A stretch of DNA of 64,000 nt from MH13 sp042140245. Its GTDB lineage: Bacteria > Pseudomonadota > Alphaproteobacteria > Rhizobiales > MH13. The first letter of the stretch is position 1. Each line of letters starts with the position of its first letter. Below, one piece after another: positions 8,617 through 15,194 of the stretch. A program made the translations under genes and the position numbers. The stretch covers positions 3,472,001 through 3,536,000 of the forward strand of contig NZ_CP159483.1 in assembly GCF_042140245.1 (NCBI RefSeq), given 5' to 3'. Under the pieces are notes generated by a model that worked only from the letters and a program-made list of their open reading frames with translations, had not been told where the DNA came from and did not search any database.

Positions 8617-9342
8617 ATGAGCCAAACAGAACACTCCCACACGCCTTCGGGCATCGCCAAACGCCTGCGCGAGGAGCACCGCGCCAACTATCTTCAGGAT
8701 TGGGTGTATGGCGGCATCGACGGCGCCGTCACCACCTTTGCCATTGTTGCCGGCAGTCTGGGCGCATCGCTTTCGGCGAAAATCATTCTCATTTTGGGGT
8801 TTGCCAATCTTTTGGCCGATGGCCTCTCCATGGCAGCCGGCAACTATCTGGGCACCAAGGCGGACAATGATGATGCCAAACGGCTGGAAGCGGTGGAGGC
8901 TGATCACATTGCCCGGTTCCCTGAGGGTGAGCGCGAAGAAATCCGCCAGATTTTCGCGGCCAAAGGCTTTGCCGGACAGGTCTTGGACGAGGCGGTGGAC
9001 GTGATCACGGCCAACCGCGACGTTTGGATCGCCACCATGCTCTCTGAAGAATATGGCGTGGCGGCCGCCCGCCGTTCCCCCATAAGGGCCGCCATGGCCA
9101 CCTTTGGTGGGTTCTTGGTTTGCGGACTGGTGCCGCTTGTGCCGTTTTTGCTCGGCCTTTCCAACGCTGGATGGATCGCTTTGGCCGCCACCGCGTTGAC
9201 CTTTTGCGGCATTGGTTTTGGCAAAAGCCGATGGTCTCTTAGCCCCTGGTGGCGCTCAAGCCTGGAAACGCTCGCCATCGGGCTTTCAGCGGCTATCGTT
9301 GCATTTGGCATCGGTCACGTTTTGAATGGCGTTTTCACCTAG
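8617..9342 (+). CDS. VIT1/CCC1 family iron/manganese transporter
   Basis: A 241-residue membrane protein. The N-terminal YLQDWVYGGIDGAVTTFAIVAG and GFANLLADGLSMAAGNYLGTKAD are diagnostic of the VIT1/CCC1 family, whose members move Fe2+ or Mn2+ out of the cytoplasm. A soluble charged segment (residues 90-150) is followed by three further hydrophobic helices. It lies 30 nt upstream of the ybdK-type gene and may share its transcript; no functional link is obvious. Confidence 0.85.
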   Translation: MSQTEHSHTPSGIAKRLREEHRANYLQDWVYGGIDGAVTTFAIVAGSLGASLSAKIILILGFANLLADGLSMAAGNYLGTKADNDDAKRLEAVEADHIARFPEGEREEIRQIFAAKGFAGQVLDEAVDVITANRDVWIATMLSEEYGVAAARRSPIRAAMATFGGFLVCGLVPLVPFLLGLSNAGWIALAATALTFCGIGFGKSRWSLSPWWRSSLETLAIGLSAAIVAFGIGHVLNGVFT

Positions 9343-9372
9343 GGCCTCGCACGAGGGCAGTAAGGACACACC

Positions 9373-10503
9373 ATGCACAAAGCGCCCTCCTTCACCCTCG
9401 GTATGGAAGAAGAGTATTTGCTGGTGGAGAGGGAGAGCCGAGACTTGGCGGCCAATCCACCGGAGGCGGCGTTTGAGGCCTGCAAAGATGTTCTGGGCGA
9501 CCAGGTAACGCACGAGTTTTTGCGTTGTCAGATCGAGGTCGGTACGCCGGTGTGCGAAACGGTGGAAGACGCGCGTGCACAGCTTCAACATATGCGCAGT
9601 TGCTTGCACGCGGCGGCGGCCCCGTTTGACCTAGCGCCGATGGCGGCCTCAACTCACCCCTTTGCCGAGTGGAGCCGCCTCACCCACACCGACAAAGAAC
9701 GCTACAATGCGCTGGCCGATGATTTGAAAATGGTCGTGGCGCGCCTGGTCATCTGCGGCATGCACGTGCATGTGGGCATTGAGGACGATGATCTGCGCGT
9801 CGACTTGATGGCGCAGCTGACTTACTTCCTGCCTCATCTTTTGGCGCTCACCACCTCCTCGCCCTTTTGGCGCGGCAACGTTTCCGGTCTCAAAAGCTAC
9901 CGCCTTGCGGTGTTTGACGAGTTGCCGCGCACCGGCCTGCCGGAGCAATTTGCTGGATACTCAGAGTATCAGCGCACGATCAAGACATTGGTGAACGCTG
10001 GGCTGATTGAGGATGCCACCAAGATTTGGTGGGATTTGCGGCCCTCTAACAAGTTTCCAACACTGGAAATGCGGGTTGCTGATGTCTGCACCAATCTGGC
10101 CGACGCAGCTGCTGTAGCCGCTCTTTTCCAGTGTCTCACCCGCATGCTCTATCGATTGCGTGGAAAGAACCAGAGATGGCGCAGCTATTCACATTTTCTG
10201 ATTGAGGAAAACCGCTGGCTTGCCCAACGCCATGGCGTGCAAGGTGAGCTGGTTGATTTCGGGCGCAGCACGCTGATCCCCATGCAGGAGCTGATCGAGG
10301 AGCTGATTGATATGCTCAGCGAGGATGCCCGCGAGCTTGGCTGCGAAACCGAGTTGGCGCATCTGCGCACCATCAGCCAGCAGGGTACATCGGCTGACAA
10401 GCAGTTGGCGCTTTATCGCGAACGGATCGACGAAGGTGCTTCGCCGCAAGAAGCGCTGCGGGATGTGGTCGATTTTTTGGTGGCGGAGACTGTGGCGTTT
10501 TGA
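9373..10503 (+). CDS. YbdK-type carboxylate-amine ligase (GCS2 family)
   Basis: A 376-residue ATP-dependent ligase of the glutamate-cysteine ligase 2 family. It begins with the typical FTLGMEEEYLLVE and has EFLRCQIEVGTPVC, the HVHVGIEDDD metal/ATP region and WWDLRPSNKFPTLEMRVAD. E. coli YbdK has weak glutamate-cysteine ligase activity in vitro; the in vivo substrate is not known. ATG 9373 has AAGGA 7 nt upstream. Length is normal. Confidence 0.9.
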   Translation: MHKAPSFTLGMEEEYLLVERESRDLAANPPEAAFEACKDVLGDQVTHEFLRCQIEVGTPVCETVEDARAQLQHMRSCLHAAAAPFDLAPMAASTHPFAEWSRLTHTDKERYNALADDLKMVVARLVICGMHVHVGIEDDDLRVDLMAQLTYFLPHLLALTTSSPFWRGNVSGLKSYRLAVFDELPRTGLPEQFAGYSEYQRTIKTLVNAGLIEDATKIWWDLRPSNKFPTLEMRVADVCTNLADAAAVAALFQCLTRMLYRLRGKNQRWRSYSHFLIEENRWLAQRHGVQGELVDFGRSTLIPMQELIEELIDMLSEDARELGCETELAHLRTISQQGTSADKQLALYRERIDEGASPQEALRDVVDFLVAETVAF

Positions 10504-11246
10504 GGGGGTCGTCTGCTTTGAGCCCGTACCAGCCGTTCGCTACCCAGTAACGAACACGCAGAAACGGTGGGAAGCTGACTTTCAAGTGCTGTATATTTCA
10601 GATTCAGGACAGCCAGCTTGGCCAAGCTCGCTCCCTGCATGCTCGCGCCCTGTGTGCGAGCGAACCCCGTCACCGTGAACGCAGGTACAGCCATGGCTCG
10701 CCGCAGGCCGAGATACCCCGGAACTGACCTGAAGCGCGGAGAGAGGGTGACCAGATCGTCAATGTCTTGCCGCAAACCGAAGGGCGATGCGCGGAACAAG
10801 GGATAAAGCACGACAGACTGGCAATAAAGCGTTCTCGACAATGCCACACATGTACGAGTCCAGAGGGAACAACGCGCCAGATACTGCCAAGCGCGTACTG
10901 GGTGCGTCTTTTTCCTCACGGCGCTGAGAGGTAGCGAGGCTTAGACCTCGTTTTTGGTTTGCCCGATCGACAAGTGACGCGTTTTTCTCAGCTTTTTTCA
11001 GCATCAAGCATCTTTCTTCGTGAGCAAATTCACACGGGCTACGTGCTCTGTCGTGATCACCAAAAGCCGCATTTCTGGGGCTTTGAGCTTGAGCGCCGGG
11101 CAGTGTTCACGCGCTCCTCACGGGTCCGTCGCAACCCCCTCACAAGCGCGTGACGCCAAGTGAAGCATTCGTGGATTGCACAAGCGAGCAGCATCTATAC
11201 ATTCATCGTCATCGAGCGGGCAAACAAAAACGCCCACCAGGAAAAA
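10504..11246. other. Long gap without a supported gene
   Basis: Apart from short chance frames on both strands nothing protein-like is visible in this ~740-nt stretch before the leader of the repeat-protein gene. Frames at 10618-10806 (+), 10959-11153 (+) and 10759-11007 (-) have no domain pattern or ribosome-binding site. It may hold a regulatory RNA or decayed sequence. Confidence 0.4.
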
Positions 11247-11268
11247 TGAAGAAAGTCATCTTTCTTCA
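11247..11268 (+). promoter_or_regulatory. Stem-loop in the leader of the repeat-protein gene
   Basis: TGAAGAAAG and CTTTCTTCA form a perfect 9-bp inverted repeat with a TCAT loop, ending 28 nt before the start codon. It is not followed by a T tract and so is not a simple terminator; an mRNA-stability or translational-control hairpin is possible. Confidence 0.4.
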
Positions 11269-11296
11269 ATACACAGAAAACCAAAGGAATAATGTT

Positions 11297-12211
11297 ATGA
11301 AAAAGTCGATTATTACTATCGCCGCCGCTGCTCTAGCTCTTGGAACTGCTTCATCGGCTCTCGCTTTTGCAGACTCTACGCCATCGGTGCAGCAGGTTGG
11401 AAGCAGCTATAGCACCTTCTTGTTCTCGTCCGTTAGCGGTGAGGAAGATACCGGTGACGAAAACAGCAATCGCGGCTTCTTGCTCTCGTCCGTTGTAGGT
11501 GAGGAAGATACCGGTGATGAAAACAACGATCCCGGCTTATTTTTCTCATCTGTTGCCGGTGAGGAAGACTCCGGTGATGAAAACAGCAATCGCGGCTTCT
11601 TGTTCTCATCTGTTGCCGGTGAGGAAGACTCCGGTGATGAAAACAGCAATCGCGGCTTCTTGTTCTCATCTGTTGCCGGTGAGGAAGACTCCGGTGATGA
11701 AAACAGCAATCGCGGCTTCTTGCTCTCATCTGTTGCCGGTGAGGAAGACTCCGGTGATGAAAACAGCAATCGCGGCTTCTTGTTCTCATCTGTTGCCGGT
11801 GAGGAAGACTCCGGTGACGAAAACAGCAATCGCGGCTTCTTGTTCTCATCTGTTGCCGGTGAGGAAGACTCCGGTGATGAAAACAGCAATCGCGGCTTCT
11901 TGCTCTCATCTGTTGCCGGTGAGGAAGATACCGGTGATGAAAACAGCAATCGCGGCTTCTTGTTCTCGTCTGTTGCCGGTGAGGAAGACTCCGGTGATGA
12001 AAACAGCAATCGCGGCTTCTTGCTCTCGTCCGTTGCAGGTGAGGAAGACTCCGGTGATGAAAACAGCAATCGCGGCTTCTTGCTCTCGTCCGTTGCAGGT
12101 GAGGAAGACTCCGGTGATGAAAACAGCAATCGCGGCTTCTTGCTCTCATCTGTTGCCGGTGAGGAAGACTCCGGTGATGAAAACAGCAATCGCGGCTTCT
12201 TGTTCTCATAA
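11297..12211 (+). CDS. Secreted acidic 20-residue tandem-repeat protein
   Basis: I do not recognise this family. ATG 11297 follows AAAGGA at about 8 nt and gives 304 residues: a clean signal peptide (MKKSIITIAAAALALGTASS, cleavage near ALAFA), a short linker, then 13 exact-period repeats from residue 41 to 300 and a terminal FLFS. The consensus unit is FLFSSVAGEEDSGDENSNRG, a hydrophobic/serine strand followed by an acidic, Asn-rich loop. The mature protein is very acidic and has no cysteine. Units 3-13 are almost identical at DNA level, showing recent expansion or gene conversion. A beta-solenoid, functional amyloid or cation-binding surface protein are all possible; none is proven. It is monocistronic, with a strong terminator. 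Confidence 0.85.
   Translation: MKKSIITIAAAALALGTASSALAFADSTPSVQQVGSSYSTFLFSSVSGEEDTGDENSNRGFLLSSVVGEEDTGDENNDPGLFFSSVAGEEDSGDENSNRGFLFSSVAGEEDSGDENSNRGFLFSSVAGEEDSGDENSNRGFLLSSVAGEEDSGDENSNRGFLFSSVAGEEDSGDENSNRGFLFSSVAGEEDSGDENSNRGFLLSSVAGEEDTGDENSNRGFLFSSVAGEEDSGDENSNRGFLLSSVAGEEDSGDENSNRGFLLSSVAGEEDSGDENSNRGFLLSSVAGEEDSGDENSNRGFLFS
11417..12196 (+). repeat. Thirteen tandem 60-nt coding repeats
   Basis: The period is exactly 60 nt, so every reading frame repeats as well and long spurious frames open on both strands. Units differ mainly at TTGTTC/TTGCTC (Phe/Leu), ACC/TCC (Thr/Ser) and GTTGCC/GTTGCA. The first two units are the most diverged; unit 2 reads DENNDPG instead of DENSNRG. Confidence 0.95.
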
Positions 12212-12367
12212 GCTTAAGGGCTGCTGAAAGTGTTCGCTGGTCCGCCAAGTGGAGCGTTAGCCGAGATAGCCAGAGACTCTTCGATGAGGAGAGCTGTAAC
12301 TACAAGCTCGGCAACGCCTTCCAAGGCTAGGCCCAACACATAAGTGCCACGAACAAAACCCTAACCG

Positions 12368-12408
12368 AACCGGCGAGCGCCTCCTCCCTGCGCTCGCCGG
12401 TTTCTTTT
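12368..12408 (+). terminator. Rho-independent terminator of the repeat-protein gene
   Basis: AACCGGCGAGCGC and GCGCTCGCCGGTT form a perfect 13-bp stem with a 9-nt loop, followed by a T-rich tail (TTTCTTTT). It lies about 157 nt after the stop codon, so the transcript has a long 3' untranslated region. Confidence 0.85.
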
Positions 12409-12422
12409 GGTTTCATGAAGTT

Positions 12423-12545
12423 ACGACAACGAAGATGGACACGCGGCCACGGATGACCTCGATGGGCGGCTTACGGCCTGTGATCCTTTTCAAGACGATG
12501 GTGTTGAACCCGCTTTGGCTCCAGGGCGAGCAAGAGCCGGATCAT
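12423..12545 (+). pseudogene. Possible IS5-family transposase remnant
   Basis: The frame through 12462-12543 reads MGGLRPVILFKTMVLNPLWL and so on to a stop. This resembles the N-terminal GGRPPYDPVLMFKVLVLQ segment of IS5-group transposases with deletions and substitutions. Only about 40 codons remain and no terminal inverted repeats are visible, so the call is tentative. Confidence 0.4.
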
Positions 12546-12561
12546 CATTGATCATACCGGC

Positions 12562-12975
12562 GTGCTAGAGGCACCGCCCTTCAAGACACATCCGTGTTTG
12601 CGAGTTGCAGCAAAGATCACGGTCGTCCCCGTACGCGGTGCCTGGATGCCCATCGGCGACGGCAGGCGCTACTTCATCGTGTCACCAGAGATCAAGGAAC
12701 AGACCGGGCTTGATGTTGGTGATGAGGTCGAGATGCGTTTTCGAGTGGATGATCAAGATTATGTGGACATGCCCCTCAGCCTCCAAGCGGTGCTCGACGC
12801 CGACGACATTTCTTCCACTCAATGGGACAAGCTGACTCCTGGCAAGAAACGGATGTTCATCAATCACGTTACGTCAGCAAAAACAGCGCGAACGCAGCAG
12901 CGGAGAATTAGCGAGGCAATGCTCGCAATCTCGGAAGGGATTACGCTTCGAGATCTGCAAAAGCGAAAGCGCTAG
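12562..12975 (+). CDS. DUF1905 / YdeI-OmpD-associated family protein
   Basis: A 137-residue protein. Residues 20-70 (ITVVPVRGAWMPIGDGRRYF, then LDVGDEVEMRFRVDD) fit a DUF1905 beta domain. The C-terminal part (FINHVTSAKTARTQQRRISE) fits the YdeI/OmpD-associated tail, where a WI..AK..ETR.RRI pattern is usual; some relatives are described as bacteriocin-protection proteins. The open frame begins directly after the transposase-like remnant with no ribosome-binding site and lacks the usual start of the domain, so it may be truncated at its 5' end. Confidence 0.6.
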   Translation: MLEAPPFKTHPCLRVAAKITVVPVRGAWMPIGDGRRYFIVSPEIKEQTGLDVGDEVEMRFRVDDQDYVDMPLSLQAVLDADDISSTQWDKLTPGKKRMFINHVTSAKTARTQQRRISEAMLAISEGITLRDLQKRKR

Positions 12976-12993
12976 TCAGAAGCTAGCGTACTT

Positions 12994-13022
12994 AAAGCAG
13001 TCTTTGGCCCGGCCGCAGCGAA
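12994..13022. repeat. 30-nt dispersed intergenic element, copy 2
   Basis: AAAGCAGTCTTTGGC...GCAGCGAA matches the element at 6171-6200 at both ends. Here too it begins within about 20 nt of an upstream stop codon. An imperfect hairpin (GAACG/CGTTC arms) follows it. Confidence 0.35.
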
Positions 13023-13114
13023 CGACAGCAAACTGCACTGCTGCCGTTCTACCGTTTCAAAAAGCGATAGAAATCCCGTCCCAGAGCGAGGGATGCACCT
13101 GAAAGTTGTCAGTC

Positions 13115-13190
13115 GCAGAACCGTGGTTTTGCAGGTCAGCCGCCCCTCCAGAGCGCTGTTAAGACGCCTGATCCACGTACCAGAAACCCA
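13115..13190. repeat. Imperfect direct repeat flanking the MarR-GNAT gene, left copy
   Basis: The stretch beginning TTTGCAGGTCAGCCGCC at 13128 aligns by eye with 14229-14290 (TTTGCAGGCCGACCGCC...) at roughly three quarters identity over about 60 nt, with weaker similarity extending left. The right copy runs into the 3' end of the peptidoglycan-binding-protein gene. Confidence 0.35.
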
Positions 13191-13210
13191 AGATTTCGCT
13201 TGAGCTTTCG

Positions 13211-13236
13211 ATTTAGCTGACTAAAGTCAGCTAAAT
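13211..13236. promoter_or_regulatory. Perfect palindrome over the start of the MarR-GNAT gene
   Basis: ATTTAGCTGAC and GTCAGCTAAAT form an 11-bp perfect inverted repeat around TAAA. The right arm overlaps the ATG at 13235. Size, symmetry and position fit an autoregulatory MarR operator. Confidence 0.7.
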
Positions 13237-14110
13237 GCATCAAGATCCAGTATCCCGCGTTCGCAACTTTGGTCGGTCCGTCGCTGTCGAAGTCGGCGCG
13301 CTGGAGGATCGCTACCTCAATCGAGGACGACCGCTGGGCGCAGCGCGTGTTCTCAATGCCATTGGGCTTGGATACGAAAATGTCTCGGAGCTACGGGCTT
13401 GTCTGAAACTGGACACCGGCCTCCTCAGCCGCCTGCTGCGCGGTCTTGAAGCCGAGGGTCTGGTTGAAACAAAGCTAAGCCCAACCGACCGCCGTTGCCG
13501 CATTGCGAGCCTTACACCAGAAGGCAAAAAGGAATTCGACATCTATGAGGAGCTGTCCGATGAGCGGGCTGCTTCCATACTGGCGCGGCACAAAGATGCG
13601 CGCCGTCTGCTTGATGCCATGGACATCGTCACCATCGCTCTATCGCGTGACGATATCGTGTTCGAAGAAGCTGACTACGCCTCGGATATCGCAACCAAAT
13701 GCTTGAACGCCTACGCGGCCGAACTCGGCGAAAGGCTGAAGCTCGACTTCGACCTGAAGAAAGCTGGCGATCCAGAGCTGCGCCAAATGCAGCACCCCCA
13801 TGGAACATTTGTGGTCGCGCGACTTGGCGACATGCCGGTGGGCTGTGTTGGTGTTAAGGGCAATGATGGCGCGCCGGCAGAGGTGAAGCGGATGTGGATT
13901 GCGCCGGCTGCGCGCGGATTGGGCTTGGCGCGGCGCCTGATGATCACTGCAGAAGACGCGGCGCGATCACTGGGCATGGACGTGCTACGCTTGGACAGCA
14001 ACAGCGCGCTGTTTGAGGCCGTCAATCTCTACCGCACGATGGGGTGGACGGAGATTGAGCGGTTCAATGACGACCCGTACCCCGACCTCTTTTTTGAAAA
14101 ACGGCTCTAG
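13235..14110 (+). CDS. MarR-type HTH fused to GNAT acetyltransferase
   Basis: A 291-residue bifunctional protein. Residues 1-145 form a MarR winged-helix domain (VLNAIGLGYENVSELRACL, LDTGLLSRLLRGLEAEGLV, SPTDRRCRIASLTPEGK). Residues 150-291 form a GNAT domain with the acetyl-CoA loop (MWIAPAARGLGLARRLM) and the typical C-terminal NLYRTMGWTEIERF. Such fusions acetylate an unknown small molecule or protein while sensing a ligand. No Shine-Dalgarno precedes the ATG; the palindromic operator occupies that place, so a leaderless or weakly initiated mRNA is possible. Confidence 0.85.
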   Translation: MHQDPVSRVRNFGRSVAVEVGALEDRYLNRGRPLGAARVLNAIGLGYENVSELRACLKLDTGLLSRLLRGLEAEGLVETKLSPTDRRCRIASLTPEGKKEFDIYEELSDERAASILARHKDARRLLDAMDIVTIALSRDDIVFEEADYASDIATKCLNAYAAELGERLKLDFDLKKAGDPELRQMQHPHGTFVVARLGDMPVGCVGVKGNDGAPAEVKRMWIAPAARGLGLARRLMITAEDAARSLGMDVLRLDSNSALFEAVNLYRTMGWTEIERFNDDPYPDLFFEKRL

Positions 14111-14215
14111 CGCATGTCTCATGACCAGTGAGTCACTCAAAAATGCTCTATCCATGTTTTTTACGCAATTTCGCGAGCGCAAAAGCCTGCAACTTTTGTT
14201 GAAATTGCTTTGGCG

Positions 14216-14290
14216 CGAGAATGGCGGCTTTGCAGGCCGACCGCCTTCCAGCACGTCGTTAGGACGTGCTGATCCGTGTGCCGGTCACCC
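14216..14290. repeat. Imperfect direct repeat flanking the MarR-GNAT gene, right copy
   Basis: This is the partner of 13115-13190. The right half encodes the last residues of the peptidoglycan-binding protein on the minus strand, so the left copy may be a displaced fragment of a similar gene end. Confidence 0.35.
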
Positions 14291-15194
14291 GTTCAATCTC
14301 GCGCAGCAGATCGTTGGTGATCTGGCCATTGGGCTCCAACGCTCGGCGCAGTTGGAAGCGGCGGATCGCTTCTTCGGTGCTCGGCCCAATCACCCCATCG
14401 ATGCTGCCGGGCTGATAGCCCATATCGGCCAAAACCGCCTGAACAGCCGCCACAACGGGCTGCACTGAGCGCGCGCTGGCAGATTGCGGCAACGGCTGGT
14501 TGGTGCCAACGGTTGGGTTGGGCGCGATCACCGGTGCGAGAAGGGCGCCAATCGCATCGTTGACGGCAATGGTTTCGACCCGGCGCGGTGTTGGCACAGA
14601 TGGCTGCGTGGCCACCGGCACAGTTGCAATCGGCTGCGAAACCGGCTGGGGCCCGGCTTGGCCAGACGGTTGGACAATGCGCTGGGCGGTCAGCTGCGGA
14701 CGTGCGATGGGGGAAGGCACCACATAGGGCTGGCGGGGCAAAAGCGAGGCGATCTGATCATCAGCAGACGTTGCGGGGTTCTGGATTGACGCGGTCGCAT
14801 CATAAGAACGGCTTGGCGGTACAATGGGCGCCGGGGCCATCGTGACAGCCCGCTGATCGGGCAGACGGTTGTCTTCAACCGGCATGGCCAGCGCAGGGGC
14901 ATCCCCGCGCGTTGAAAGCATTGGCGCAGGATGGGCGCCCGGCTGCATATAGGCCGCGTTGACGCCAACAACGGCAAAGGCAACCAGTGCAACGGTGGTC
15001 ATCGCCACCTTGCCAGGTGCCGCCAAAATGCGGTCGATTAGGCCGTGCGGTTCGTCGTCATAGCCATACTCATCGTCATAGCCGCCATCATCATAGGCAT
15101 CGGCTGGGTACGCCGACCGGCCTGGCCGGTGGTACACATAAGGCTGCTCGCCATGATCGTGATGGCCATCAAGGGTGGGTTCGTGCCTAACCAT
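14259..15194 (-). CDS. Membrane-anchored peptidoglycan-binding domain protein
   Basis: A 311-residue bitopic protein. The N-terminal cytoplasmic part is rich in Asp, Tyr and Gly (about residues 10-50), followed by one transmembrane helix (VAMTTVALVAFAVVGVNAAY). A Pro/Gln-rich periplasmic linker of about 150 residues leads to a C-terminal PG_binding_1 domain (VQAVLADMGYQPGSIDGVIG, STEEAIRRFQ). ATG 15194 overlaps the histidine-kinase stop by 8 nt (ATGGTTAG), indicating translational coupling. The upstream open extension into the kinase gene is not used. It probably tethers to the wall and may report its state to the kinase; that link is inference. Confidence 0.85.
   Translation of the reverse strand: MVRHEPTLDGHHDHGEQPYVYHRPGRSAYPADAYDDGGYDDEYGYDDEPHGLIDRILAAPGKVAMTTVALVAFAVVGVNAAYMQPGAHPAPMLSTRGDAPALAMPVEDNRLPDQRAVTMAPAPIVPPSRSYDATASIQNPATSADDQIASLLPRQPYVVPSPIARPQLTAQRIVQPSGQAGPQPVSQPIATVPVATQPSVPTPRRVETIAVNDAIGALLAPVIAPNPTVGTNQPLPQSASARSVQPVVAAVQAVLADMGYQPGSIDGVIGPSTEEAIRRFQLRRALEPNGQITNDLLREIERVTGTRISTS

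Noticed and set aside
10759..11007. 82-codon minus-strand frame before the repeat gene
   Set aside because: No family resemblance, no ribosome-binding site.
11417..12196. CRISPR-like periodicity
   Set aside because: Units are contiguous with no unique spacers and encode a continuous protein behind a signal peptide.
11407..12248. Long frames on both strands across the repeat region (e.g. 260 and 271 codons on the minus strand, 242 on plus frame 2)
   Set aside because: A 60-nt repeat keeps any stop-free frame open throughout. None has a ribosome-binding site or signal peptide; only the 11297 frame has both.
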